Assembly: GCF_012641395.1 (NCBI RefSeq)
Contig: NZ_JABAIH010000014.1
Location: 60,969-124,968, forward strand
Reading direction: 5' to 3'
Length of the DNA: 64,000 nt
Source: Rhizobium sp. P32RR-XVIII
GTDB lineage: Bacteria > Pseudomonadota > Alphaproteobacteria > Rhizobiales > Rhizobiaceae
Both the position numbers and the translations under genes were made by a program. Positions 44,364 to 53,270 of this stretch are shown here, in pieces (the stretch's first letter is position 1; every line of letters starts with the position of its first letter). The notes beneath the pieces were generated by a model. The model had not been told where the DNA came from, searched no databases, and worked only from the letters and a program-made list of their open reading frames with translations.

Positions 44364-45008
44364 GTGAGCTACACGTTCGCAATAGGCGATATTCATGGCT
44401 GCATTGATCCGCTGAAGCGCCTGCTCGCTAACATCGCGGCCTACGCTTCGGGTGGCACCGTCGTCTTCCTGGGAGACTATGTCGACCGCGGACCGGACAG
44501 TCGATCCGTCGTCGAAAGGCTGATTTCCGGCCCGCCATCCTCCAGCTGGAAATGGATAGCGCTTAAAGGCAACCACGAAGATATGATGGTTGGTGTGCAT
44601 GCTGGGCAATGCGATCAGTCATGGTGGCTCGCAAACGGAGGGCTCAAGACTATCCAGTCGTATGAAAACGAAATCCCCGAGTGGCATCTGGAATGGGCGC
44701 ACAGCCTTCCGCTCATGCACATGGATGAGCATCGGATATTCGTTCACGCCGGCGTCCGGGAGGGCGCATATCTCGAAGACCAGACCCCCAAAGATCTATT
44801 GTGGACGCGAGTGCCAGATGACTATTCCAGCACTTACTGGGGTAAGCATCTCTGTCACGGTCATACGCCTTCGCACCAGAACCCTCTCACGGTCGGAAAC
44901 CGCACCAACGTCGACAGCGCTTGCGTCTTCGGTGGCAAGCTGTCCTGCGCTGTCTTCGATGACAGCGTCCCTGGCGGCCCGATTGCTTTTCTCGATGTAA
45001 AGGCCTGA
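44364..45008 (+). CDS. PPP-family metallophosphatase
   Basis: 214 residues from GTG 44364 (AGAGAGGGGC upstream). All metal motifs of bacterial PP2A/PrpA-type phosphatases are present: GDIHGC, GDYVDRG, GNHE, VHAGVREG and CHGHTP. It should remove phosphate from Ser/Thr proteins or nucleotides such as Ap4A. It is monocistronic, converging on the MFS gene. Confidence 0.9.
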   Translation: MSYTFAIGDIHGCIDPLKRLLANIAAYASGGTVVFLGDYVDRGPDSRSVVERLISGPPSSSWKWIALKGNHEDMMVGVHAGQCDQSWWLANGGLKTIQSYENEIPEWHLEWAHSLPLMHMDEHRIFVHAGVREGAYLEDQTPKDLLWTRVPDDYSSTYWGKHLCHGHTPSHQNPLTVGNRTNVDSACVFGGKLSCAVFDDSVPGGPIAFLDVKA

Positions 45009-45020
45009 GCTGTTCGGAGA

Positions 45021-46235
45021 TCAGCTCTCTTGGGCAGCAGTCGTCGCCCTTTCTGGGCGCGCGCGGCTTGCCATGAGCCCCGTGAGGCCGGTGGCGATGA
45101 TGGCGGCCGCATAGATGTCGGTCGTCAGCTGGTAGCCGAGCGTCTTTACAAGAAACCCGGCAAGAATGGCGGGTAGGCTGAAGGCCAGGTAGCTCTGGAC
45201 GTAGAAGGCTGACAGCAGCCCGGCGCGCTCATCCGCTTTGGCAAGCGGCATGATCGATCCGACAGTCCCGAGAAAGCTCGTGCCGAACCCCATCCCGGTG
45301 ACCAGTGTGCCGATGATCAGGACCGGCACGTTGGCGAGGTGGGTCCCGGCGACGACGGTGAGGAAGCCGACCGTCGTGGCCGAAACGCCGAAGGTCACGT
45401 TTGCCCGCGGACTGCGCGCACGGCGCAGGAAGACGCTGACAGAGCCAGCAGCCATCAGCGCGGCCACGACCGCTCCTCCGGTCAGCGGCGCCCTGCTGCC
45501 GGTGGTCGAGGCTACAAGCGAGGGCACCAGTGACAGATAAAAGCCGCCAAGGGCCCAGTTGGCGATGTTGACTGGCGTGGCGAGCGCCAATGGCCGCTTG
45601 ACTTGGGGCGGAATGGTAAGCCGCGGCTTGAGGGAGGCCAGGGCGCCCGTGCGTCTGCCGCCCGTTTCCGGCGTCGTCCATATCGCCGCCGCCTGCGCCG
45701 CAAAGCCAAGCAGGAGCACGCCATAGACGAGGTGAAGCGGGAAAGGGCCGTATTGAATGAACGCGCTGGTGCCGATTGCGCCGAACGCCATGCCCGTCAA
45801 CGGTGCGAGCGAGTTCACGAGCTGGCCCTTGGCGCGGTCGACGTCGACAAGTGCTGCGCCAATCGAGGCGCCGGCAATGCCGGTCGCAAGGCCCTGCACG
45901 ATGCGCGCCGCGATCAGCCAGTTGGGCCCATCCGCAACGACGAAAAGCGCCATGGCTGCGACTTCGAGAAGCAGCGCACCGAAAATCACCGGCTTGCGGC
46001 CGAGATGATCGGAAATCGAGCCGGCAATCAGCAATGCCGTCAGGAGTGCGAAGGCATAGACCGCAAAAACAACTGTCATGATCACCGGCGAGGCAGCGAA
46101 GTTCTCCTGGTAGATACGATAAAGCGGCGTCGGCGCTGCGGATGCGCCGAAGAAGGTGGCGAGCGTGACGGCATGGAAAGCAATCGGGTTCTTTGCGGCA
46201 GCTCCGGACTCTCTGGATTCGCGGGAGGAGAACAT
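45021..46235 (-). CDS. MFS transporter, drug-efflux type
   Basis: 404 residues, 12 membrane segments. Motif A loop reads GSISDHLGRKPVI, and RIVQGLATGIAGASIGAAL resembles the drug-antiporter motif C region. It is divergent from a TetR gene, the usual arrangement for an inducible efflux pump. Substrate unknown. Confidence 0.88.
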   Translation of the reverse strand: MFSSRESRESGAAAKNPIAFHAVTLATFFGASAAPTPLYRIYQENFAASPVIMTVVFAVYAFALLTALLIAGSISDHLGRKPVIFGALLLEVAAMALFVVADGPNWLIAARIVQGLATGIAGASIGAALVDVDRAKGQLVNSLAPLTGMAFGAIGTSAFIQYGPFPLHLVYGVLLLGFAAQAAAIWTTPETGGRRTGALASLKPRLTIPPQVKRPLALATPVNIANWALGGFYLSLVPSLVASTTGSRAPLTGGAVVAALMAAGSVSVFLRRARSPRANVTFGVSATTVGFLTVVAGTHLANVPVLIIGTLVTGMGFGTSFLGTVGSIMPLAKADERAGLLSAFYVQSYLAFSLPAILAGFLVKTLGYQLTTDIYAAAIIATGLTGLMASRARPERATTAAQES

Positions 46236-46296
46236 ATATAACCCTCAAAAGCTAAATCGTTGCGTTTAGGCGATGTAAGTGAACGCGCCACTAAAA

Positions 46297-46309
46297 GCAA
46301 ATAATTTGC
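46297..46309. promoter_or_regulatory. Candidate TetR operator
   Basis: GCAAATAATTTGC is a perfect 13-bp palindrome in the 132-bp gap between the MFS and TetR genes. The octamer TGCGTTTA occurs at its right edge (46307) and again at 46261, suggesting two sites controlling both promoters. Confidence 0.55.
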
Positions 46310-46367
46310 GTTTATGGCTTCATGAAAATTTCTGAACCATCACCGAAGGAAGGGCCAGGATAGGAAA

Positions 46368-46955
46368 ATGGCAGGCAGGGAAGGTCTCCGTCCGGGCGGC
46401 AGAAGTGCCAGGGTCCAGGCATCGGTTCACAAGGCTGTACAGGATCTCGTTGCGAAGATGGATCGCGCGGACCTGACAATTCCGATCATCGCAGCTGAAG
46501 CGGGGGTAACACCGTCGACCATCTATCGTCGTTGGGGCGATCTTCAGGAGCTGCTTTCCGACGTCGCCGTCGAGCGGCTGCGCCCCGACATGCAGCCGGT
46601 CGATACGGGAAGCTGCCGCGGCGACCTGCAGGCGTGGGCCGAGCAATATGCCGAGGAAATGTCCTCGAACCCCGGCCGAGAGATGATACGCGACGTGCTA
46701 TGTTCGCAGGACGGCAGCGGCGCCTTTCAATGCCGCAATTTCACCAAGCAGCAGATCGAAGTGATCGTGCAGCGTGCCAGGGAGCGCGGCGAAGCGTTTC
46801 CGGATGTCGAGGCGATCATGGACCGCGTTGTCTCTCCGATCATGTACCGCATCCTTTTCGGCGAAACACCGGATGCTGCACGTGTCGAGCGTCTGGTGGC
46901 AGGGGCAACGGAGCTGATATCGCCAACGCCGGCTTCCGCCCGTAAATCTGCGTGA
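46368..46955 (+). CDS. TetR family transcriptional regulator
   Basis: 195 residues. HTH at about residues 25-65 (TIPIIAAEAGVTPSTIYRRWGDLQELLSDVA). The C-terminal domain has RGDLQAWAEQYAEEM and AIMDRVVSPIMYRILFG, as in the AcrR-like class. Expected to repress the divergent MFS gene and itself. Confidence 0.88.
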   Translation: MAGREGLRPGGRSARVQASVHKAVQDLVAKMDRADLTIPIIAAEAGVTPSTIYRRWGDLQELLSDVAVERLRPDMQPVDTGSCRGDLQAWAEQYAEEMSSNPGREMIRDVLCSQDGSGAFQCRNFTKQQIEVIVQRARERGEAFPDVEAIMDRVVSPIMYRILFGETPDAARVERLVAGATELISPTPASARKSA

Positions 46956-47012
46956 TGTCCCTTCGACGCGGAGAGGCCCAAACTGCAGAGGGCCAGCCCC
47001 GCGTGACAAAGA

Positions 47013-47759
47013 TCAGCCTCGTTTGTCCGGACGGGCGTGGAGCGGTTGGGCCCGGTGCCAGTTTTCAAGGATACGGCCGTCGGTATGCGTCTGCTTCGCC
47101 CAGCGGATGCCGTTCGAAATGACCCTGTGCACGTTCTTGTCGTGATAGATCGGATAGGTCTCGTGGCCAGGACTGAAGAAGAAGATACGTCCGCGGCCAC
47201 GCTGGAAAGTGCAGCCGCTCCTGAATACTTCGCCGCCCGAATACCAGGAGATGAAGACGAGCTCGTCCGGCTGCGGAATGTCGAAGGGTTCGCCGTACAT
47301 TTCCGAGGCATTCACCTCGAAATAAGGCGGCAGGCCCTCGGCGATCGGATGCGAGGGATTGACGACCCAGACGCGTTCGAGATCGCCATCCGGCGTCTCG
47401 CGCCAGGAGAGATTGGCATTCGTTCCCATCAGTCGCCGGAAGAGCTTAGAGTGGTGGCCGGAATGAAGTACCAGCAGCCCCATGCCCCTCAGCACTCGCT
47501 GTTGCACGCGGTCGATCAGCCCATCGCTCACCTCTTCGTGCGCCATGTGACCCCACCAGAGCAACACGTCGGTGTCATTAAGCACTGAATCCGGCAGGCC
47601 TTCGTCGGGATCGTCCAACGTACCGCGGCGGATTTCGAAATCGGGATGCTGGATGCCGGCGGCGATCGCTCCGTCGATGCGGTCCGGATAAATCTCCTGC
47701 ACTTCCTTGTGCAGTTGTTCGTGGCGTCCCTCGTTCCAGATGGTGACCTTGATTGTCAT
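47013..47759 (-). CDS. thuA: ThuA domain protein
   Basis: 248 residues with VTIWNEGRHEQLH, DVLLWWGHMAHEEV, GLLVLHSGHHSKLF and FFFSPGHETYPIYHD, all of ThuA, a glutamine-amidotransferase-like fold required for trehalose/disaccharide use in Sinorhizobium. It is the last gene of the sugar ABC operon. The biochemical step is linked to keto-sugar catabolism with a Gfo/Idh partner, found here at 52254. Confidence 0.85.
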   Translation of the reverse strand: MTIKVTIWNEGRHEQLHKEVQEIYPDRIDGAIAAGIQHPDFEIRRGTLDDPDEGLPDSVLNDTDVLLWWGHMAHEEVSDGLIDRVQQRVLRGMGLLVLHSGHHSKLFRRLMGTNANLSWRETPDGDLERVWVVNPSHPIAEGLPPYFEVNASEMYGEPFDIPQPDELVFISWYSGGEVFRSGCTFQRGRGRIFFFSPGHETYPIYHDKNVHRVISNGIRWAKQTHTDGRILENWHRAQPLHARPDKRG

Positions 47760-47772
47760 GGCGTCCTCTATC

Positions 47773-48858
47773 TTATGAAGCTTGAGCAGGGCGAATGACC
47801 CGCCCGGTGGAATCGAACAAATGGCAGGCCGAAGGATCGGCCGCGAGCGAAACGCGGTCGCCCGGTCGCAGAGCGATGTCGCCCTCGGCGCGCACCACGA
47901 TCGGCTGCGCCTGCGAGCCGACCGTCATGTAGGTTTCAACGCCGAGCCGCTCGACGATCACGACCTCGGCGGAAAAGATGCCCGGGGCTCCCGGCGTGAT
48001 CTTCAGATGTTCCGGCCGGATGCCGAGCCTCGCCTCCCCTTGCGGCACAGCGCCACCTGCATCCGGCAGATCGAGCGAAAGCCCGATCGGGCTTTCGGCA
48101 TGCAGCGTCCCGGCTTGCGGGCGCGTGACCGTCACCGGGATGATGTTCATCTTGGGCGAGCCGATGAAGGTCGCAACGAACTCGTTTTCCGGCCGGTGGT
48201 AGAGCGTCATCGGCGCGCCCTGCTGCGCAACGACACCTTTGTTCAGCACGACGATCCGGTCCGCCATGGTCATCGCCTCGACCTGGTCATGAGTGACATA
48301 GACGACGGTCGCCTTCAGCTCCCGATGCAGGCGCTGCAGTTCGGCACGCATCTGTACGCGCAACGCGGAATCGAGATTGGACAGTGGCTCATCGAAGAGG
48401 ATCAGCGACGGCTTCTTGATGATGGCACGGCCGATCGCCACACGCTGCCGCTGACCGCCGGAAAGAGCCGCGGGCCGACGATCGAGATAGTCGGTCAGTT
48501 GCAGGATCTCGGCGACGTTTTCCACCTGGCGGCGGATGTCCGTTTCCGGCACTTTCTTCAGGCTGAGCGAAAAGCCGATATTTTCCGCCACCGTCATGTG
48601 GGGGTAGAGCGCATAGGACTGAAACACCATGGCGATCCCGCGTTTGTCCGGCGGGACGTCGTTGATGCGCTGGCCGTTGAGGATCAGGTCGCCGTCGTCG
48701 ATACCCTCAAGGCCGGCGATCATCCGCAGCAATGTCGATTTGCCACAGCCGGAAGGGCCGACGAATACGGCGAACTCACCATCCTCCACGGTGATATCCA
48801 CGCCCTTGATGACTTCCAGCGCACCGTAGAATTTGCGAACGTTCTTGAGATTGATCAT
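47773..48858 (-). CDS. Sugar ABC transporter ATP-binding protein (UgpC/MalK class)
   Basis: 361 residues from ATG 48858. Starts INLKNVRKFYGALEVIKGVD; Walker A GPSGCGKST, signature LSGGQRQRVAIGRAI, Walker B LILFDEPLSNLD and His in VTHDQVEAMT. Residues about 240-361 form the TOBE regulatory domain of CUT1 ATPases. It lies between the permease and thuA. Confidence 0.92.
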   Translation of the reverse strand: MINLKNVRKFYGALEVIKGVDITVEDGEFAVFVGPSGCGKSTLLRMIAGLEGIDDGDLILNGQRINDVPPDKRGIAMVFQSYALYPHMTVAENIGFSLSLKKVPETDIRRQVENVAEILQLTDYLDRRPAALSGGQRQRVAIGRAIIKKPSLILFDEPLSNLDSALRVQMRAELQRLHRELKATVVYVTHDQVEAMTMADRIVVLNKGVVAQQGAPMTLYHRPENEFVATFIGSPKMNIIPVTVTRPQAGTLHAESPIGLSLDLPDAGGAVPQGEARLGIRPEHLKITPGAPGIFSAEVVIVERLGVETYMTVGSQAQPIVVRAEGDIALRPGDRVSLAADPSACHLFDSTGRVIRPAQAS

Positions 48859-48880
48859 CTTTGAAACTTCTTTCCGGAAA

Positions 48881-49792
48881 TCAGCCTTTGACGCCGCCCG
48901 CGAAGGTCTGCACGAGGAAGCGTCGCGCGAAGCCAAAGGCGACCACGGCGGGCAGGAGGTAGATGAAGGCGAGCGCCGCAAGCAGGCCGTAATCGATCTC
49001 GTTGATACGCAGGAAGGCACGGAAAAGGCCGAGCGGCAGTGTCTGCAATTCCGGCGACGACAGGAAAATCAGGGGCAGCAGGAAGTCGCCCCAGGCCGAC
49101 ATGAAGGCAAACAGTCCCGCGGCCGCCAGTCCCGGCAGCGCAAGCGGGATAAGCACCCGGCGGATGCGCTGCACGAGTGTTGCCCCGTCCATCACGGCGG
49201 CTTCTTCATAGTCGCGTGGCAGCCCGTCGAAGAAGGTCTTCATGATCCAGAGCGCCAGCGGCAATTGCATGGTCGCAAGCACGAGGATCAGGCCGAGATA
49301 GCCATCGATGAAGCCGGTCCAACGCATGATCGGCCGGGCATACTCGCCGAAGATCGGGCGAAGCACAGCCCCTTCGGCATTGTTCAGCGTCAACAGGAAC
49401 TTGTAGAGCGGCACGACGAGCGCCGTCGGCGGCAGCACGCGGATCAGCAGGATCGCATAGAGGAACGGCAGCTTCCACCAGGCCCGGGTCCGCGACAGCG
49501 CATAGCCGCCGAGCCCCGCCAGCACCATGACCAATACCGTCGCGCTGCCGACCACGAAGAGCGAATTGAAGAGCCATTTCGCGCCGTCCTCCTTGGTGAA
49601 GACGCGCATATAGTTGGCAAGCGACCACTGCTCCGGCCAGCGCAGGAAAAGCTGCGCATTTCCGTCGAAGGAGGCAAGCAGCACCCAGAAGAAAGGCACG
49701 GCGCAGAAGATCGAGATCAGCGACAGCGTTGCATAGGCAAGCAAATCGGAGCGGGTCTTGTTCGCGTTCTCGGCGGGAGAGATGGCACCCAT
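48881..49792 (-). CDS. Sugar ABC transporter permease (MalG class)
   Basis: 303 residues, six membrane segments, with the EAA loop GLPRDYEEAAVMDGATLVQRIRRVLIPL. CUT1 second permease. It begins one base after the stop of the first permease gene. Confidence 0.92.
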   Translation of the reverse strand: MGAISPAENANKTRSDLLAYATLSLISIFCAVPFFWVLLASFDGNAQLFLRWPEQWSLANYMRVFTKEDGAKWLFNSLFVVGSATVLVMVLAGLGGYALSRTRAWWKLPFLYAILLIRVLPPTALVVPLYKFLLTLNNAEGAVLRPIFGEYARPIMRWTGFIDGYLGLILVLATMQLPLALWIMKTFFDGLPRDYEEAAVMDGATLVQRIRRVLIPLALPGLAAAGLFAFMSAWGDFLLPLIFLSSPELQTLPLGLFRAFLRINEIDYGLLAALAFIYLLPAVVAFGFARRFLVQTFAGGVKG

Positions 49793-49793
49793 A

Positions 49794-50681
49794 TCAGACG
49801 TCCACCTTCATGGCCCGGACATAGCCGATACCGAGGACCAGCGAGATCAGCAGGGCGACGACCGCGACTGCCGCGCCATAACCGAGCTGGAATGCCGTAA
49901 AGGACTGGTTGTAGATGTAGATGCTGACGAGCTCTGTTGCACCGCCAGGCCCGCCGCGCGTGAGCGCATAGACGAGACCGAAGACGGCAATCGTCGAGAC
50001 CGCGGAAATCAGCATGTAGAGGAGGATCGTTGGCATCATCAGCGGCAGGGTGATGCGGCGAAACATTTGCGACGGGGTCGCGCCATCCATGCGGGCAGCC
50101 TCGTAGATTTCGGTTGGAATAATGCTGAGGCCCGCCGTCAGCAGGATCATGGCGGTGGCGATGCCGCGCCAGGTGTTGACGATGATGATCATCGACAGCG
50201 GAAAGACCTGCAGCCAGTCGGCCGGCGTGACGCCGAAAAAGCTGACGATCCGGCTGAGCGTTGCTTGCTCGCCACCCGCCAGCATCGAGATCCACATGAA
50301 GCCCGCAACGACTTCCGGTGCTGCGTTCGGCAGAAGGATGATCGAGGAGAATATCTGCCGGAAGCGGATGTTCCGGCGAAGCGCGATCGCAGAGACCAAA
50401 CCGAGGACGAACTGGCCGATGACCGCCGAGCCCAGCACGAAGAAAAAGGTGACGAGTAGAGAGTTCCAGAACTTCGCGTCGTTCAGAAGCCGCGCATAGT
50501 TGCGGATGCCGACGAAGCGCGGCCGAAGTGCTGCAGCGCCGGTCAGCGCTTCATTGGTGAAGCTCAGATAGACGGAGTAAAGCGCGGGATAGATCACGAA
50601 GGCGAGAAGCAGCGCCAGCGATGGCAGCAGGATCAGGAGAAGCTGCCGCTCGGCGCGCTTTTCGTGGACGTTTCGGACCAT
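49794..50681 (-). CDS. Sugar ABC transporter permease (MalF class)
   Basis: 295 residues, six membrane segments, N-terminal LLILLPSLALLLAFVIYPALYSVYLSF, and EAA loop IPTEIYEAARMDGATPSQMFRRITLPL. CUT1 first permease, separated from the binding-protein gene by a hairpin. Confidence 0.92.
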   Translation of the reverse strand: MVRNVHEKRAERQLLLILLPSLALLLAFVIYPALYSVYLSFTNEALTGAAALRPRFVGIRNYARLLNDAKFWNSLLVTFFFVLGSAVIGQFVLGLVSAIALRRNIRFRQIFSSIILLPNAAPEVVAGFMWISMLAGGEQATLSRIVSFFGVTPADWLQVFPLSMIIIVNTWRGIATAMILLTAGLSIIPTEIYEAARMDGATPSQMFRRITLPLMMPTILLYMLISAVSTIAVFGLVYALTRGGPGGATELVSIYIYNQSFTAFQLGYGAAVAVVALLISLVLGIGYVRAMKVDV

Positions 50682-50715
50682 GGAAGCTCACAATTCCGTC
50701 GAAATGAAACTGGAA

Positions 50716-50737
50716 GACGCGGCGGCTCAGCCGCGTC
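50716..50737 (-). other. Hairpin between binding-protein and permease genes
   Basis: GACGCGGC-GGCTCA-GCCGCGTC is a perfect 8-bp stem with a 6-nt loop, in the 79-bp gap after the binding-protein stop. It probably sets higher mRNA levels for the binding protein. Confidence 0.6.
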
Positions 50738-50760
50738 CCCGGAATAATCGGAAGGGCAGC

Positions 50761-52053
50761 CTATTTGACCATGTCGTCGCCGAGTGTTTCCTTGACGTAG
50801 TCGACCAGGATCTTCTGGGCGCCGGCCGCATCGGTTTCCTTGCGCAGCAGCGCTTCGGTTGCTCGGGCAACGCCTTCGGCAACCGCGCCGAAGCCGGCAG
50901 CCTGCTTCAGAAACACCCCGTTTTCAGCGGCCGCCTGGATAGGAACCAGTTCGGTCAGCTTCTTGAAGTCGGCATTCTTCGCAGCGTCCTTGCTGGCGGG
51001 AATGTTGCCGATGCGGGCCGCATAGGACACCTGGGTCTCTACCGAGCCGATTTCCATCAGCGCCTTCTTCGCCAGTTCGACATTGGTGGACTTGGAGTTG
51101 ACCGCCCACGGCGCCGCAAGGTTGGCAATCACATACTGGCTGCCATTTTGTCCCGGAACCGTCCAGGTGCCGACGACTTTCGTCACGTCCGGGATCGGAT
51201 TCTTGCTTTCGCGGCCCCAGTCGAAGATGTAGCACCAGGAGCCGCAGGTGGTTGCAGCAAGCTTGCCGGCCGGGAACATCTGATATTTCGGCACGACCCA
51301 CGGTTCCGGTCCAAGCAGCGGCTGCGTCGGCATCAGATCGTTGTCGATTAGCTGCTTGTAGACGTCGAAGACGTCCTTGACGCCCTCGCCATTGAGGTCG
51401 AGCTTGCCATCGGCATCGACGATCTGCGGCGTCTTGGAGCCGACAATCAGGTGCTGGAAGCCTTCGTCGAAGGCGCCACTGCCCCAGGAAACGCCCGCCG
51501 GGAACAGCAGGCCGTAGGCGCCGGTCTTCTTCTTGATTTCGGCGGCGCGATCAAGAAGCTCCTTCCAGGTCTTCGGCTGCTCGGTGGAGATGCCCGCCTT
51601 ATCGAGAACGTCCTTGCGGTAATAGATCTCCTGAATGCCGAGCATGAACGGCATCACATAGGTTTCGCCGTCCGGGCTGACGGCGAGCTGCTTGGCGACA
51701 TCATAGAGGGAGCCGTAGCCTTCCCACGCCTTGAACTCGCTGCTGATCGGCGCGAGGTAACCGGCTTCGACCATGTCGGCGACGGCAGCCGTCGTCGGAA
51801 TCGAGAAGAGGTCTGGAGCATTCCCGGCCCCGAGTTCCGTGAGCAGCTTGGTCAGATAGTCCTTGTCCGGCGCGGGATATTCGATGACCTCGACGGTCAC
51901 CCCATACTTCTTTTCGATGCGCTCGACGGTCGACTTCATGGCGTCGATGCCGGCTTGGCCGTGGTTGGCGATTCGGATTGTCTCGGCATGCGCCAGCGTC
52001 GAAACGGCGCTGAGCAAAATGGCGCAGAGGCCACCAATGACCGTCTTCTTCAA
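50761..52053 (-). CDS. Sugar ABC transporter substrate-binding protein (CUT1)
   Basis: 430 residues from TTG 52053, chosen because AGGGAGG lies 7-8 bp upstream. The signal peptide is cleaved near LAHAE. It has the extracellular solute-binding family 1 fold: VTVEVIEYPAPDKDYLTKLLTELGAGNAPDLFSI, GKLAATTCGSWCYIFDW and AAPWAVNSKS. It leads the minus-strand operon. The sugar is unknown, perhaps a disaccharide given ThuA. Confidence 0.9.
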   Translation of the reverse strand: MKKTVIGGLCAILLSAVSTLAHAETIRIANHGQAGIDAMKSTVERIEKKYGVTVEVIEYPAPDKDYLTKLLTELGAGNAPDLFSIPTTAAVADMVEAGYLAPISSEFKAWEGYGSLYDVAKQLAVSPDGETYVMPFMLGIQEIYYRKDVLDKAGISTEQPKTWKELLDRAAEIKKKTGAYGLLFPAGVSWGSGAFDEGFQHLIVGSKTPQIVDADGKLDLNGEGVKDVFDVYKQLIDNDLMPTQPLLGPEPWVVPKYQMFPAGKLAATTCGSWCYIFDWGRESKNPIPDVTKVVGTWTVPGQNGSQYVIANLAAPWAVNSKSTNVELAKKALMEIGSVETQVSYAARIGNIPASKDAAKNADFKKLTELVPIQAAAENGVFLKQAAGFGAVAEGVARATEALLRKETDAAGAQKILVDYVKETLGDDMVK

Positions 52054-52212
52054 CGGAAGTCCTCCCTTTTGGTACACGGCGCCCTCCAGCACCGTGCGTA
52101 AAAATGTACACGCATTCGCAGTTAAGACAAGATGGATATTAAGAAGCGCTGAGCCTATGCATTATATATCTGATTTTACTTCATAATTTTAGATATTGCC
52201 TTCACTGCTTCG

Positions 52213-52232
52213 TTGTGTAATCGTATACACAA
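52213..52232. promoter_or_regulatory. Probable LacI-family operator
   Basis: TTGTGTA-ATCGTA-TACACAA is a perfect 7-bp inverted repeat, 21 bp before the Gfo/Idh/MocA start and in the divergent promoter region. A TGTACAC half-site also occurs near 52105, close to the binding-protein gene, suggesting control in both directions by the LacI protein at 53271. Confidence 0.65.
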
Positions 52233-52253
52233 TTGGATCGGGAGGACCTTTGC

Positions 52254-53261
52254 ATGTCACAGAAATTGCGGCTTGGCGTTATCGGCGCCGGGCTGAAGGC
52301 GGCTGAATATGCGGAAAGCTGGGCGAAGATGCCTGAACTCGAGTTCGTGGCGCTCGCCGACACGAACCCCTCCTCCCGCCAGCGGCTGATTGACGTCTGC
52401 GTCGCTTCCGGCGCGCCGGCGCCGAGGAGCTTCGAGGACTATCGGGACGTGCTTTCCACCTGTCGGGACGAGCTCGATATCGTCTACGTCTCGACTCCGC
52501 ACGCCTTCCACGGCGAACAGGCGGTCGCGGTTGCGGAAGCCGGTCTCGACCTCTTCCTCGAAAAACCGATGGTCACCACGGTGGCCGAAGCCGAGCGGCT
52601 GATTGCTGCGCAAAAGAAAAGTGGCGTGACGATCGTCACCGCCTTCCAGGGGGGCCTTTCGCCGCTGGTCATCGATACCCGCGAGCGCGCCGTAAGCGGC
52701 GAATTCGGCGATCTGATCGCGATTTCCGGGATGATCTGGGAAAGCTGGTCGAGCAACTACGACGGACACTGGAAGCAGCAGCCCGAAATCTCCGGCGGCG
52801 GCTTCATGTTCGATACCGGCGCGCACATGATGAACACCGTTTGCCTGCTCGCCAACTCCGATTTCGAAAGCGTCTCGGCCTACATGAACAATCATGGGAA
52901 AAGGATCGATATCGCAACCGCCGTCTCGGCGCGTCTCAAGAATGGCGCGCTTGCGACCCTGACGGCGGCTGGCGAAGGTCCTCCGGGCTGCGCCTCATAC
53001 ATCACGTTCTTCTATTCCAAGGCGATCGTTCGCATCGACGCCTGGGGCGGCTGGCGCGAAATCAGCGTAGGCCGCGCGAGTGGAGCGCGGGAGGAGGCCG
53101 AGATTCTCGGCAACCCGATGAAAAGCTTTCTCGCCATACGTGGCGGAACGATGGAGAACACCGGTTCGGTTGAAATGGGCTTACGATTCGCTAGGCTCTG
53201 GGATGCAATCAAGGAATCGGCAGCGGCAGACGGCGTCCCCGTCAGGATTGCCGCGCCGTAA
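52254..53261 (+). CDS. Gfo/Idh/MocA family oxidoreductase (ThuB-like)
   Basis: 335 residues from ATG 52254 (GGGAGG 9 bp upstream). Rossmann start RLGVIGAGLKAAEYAES, then STPHAFHGEQAVAVAEAGLDLFLEKPMVTT with the family EKP motif, and GGGFMFDTGAHMMNTV with the catalytic Asp-His region. It should oxidise a sugar with NAD. Its position with ThuA matches the two-protein disaccharide pathway of rhizobia. Confidence 0.88.
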   Translation: MSQKLRLGVIGAGLKAAEYAESWAKMPELEFVALADTNPSSRQRLIDVCVASGAPAPRSFEDYRDVLSTCRDELDIVYVSTPHAFHGEQAVAVAEAGLDLFLEKPMVTTVAEAERLIAAQKKSGVTIVTAFQGGLSPLVIDTRERAVSGEFGDLIAISGMIWESWSSNYDGHWKQQPEISGGGFMFDTGAHMMNTVCLLANSDFESVSAYMNNHGKRIDIATAVSARLKNGALATLTAAGEGPPGCASYITFFYSKAIVRIDAWGGWREISVGRASGAREEAEILGNPMKSFLAIRGGTMENTGSVEMGLRFARLWDAIKESAAADGVPVRIAAP

Positions 53262-53270
53262 GCGTGTGGA

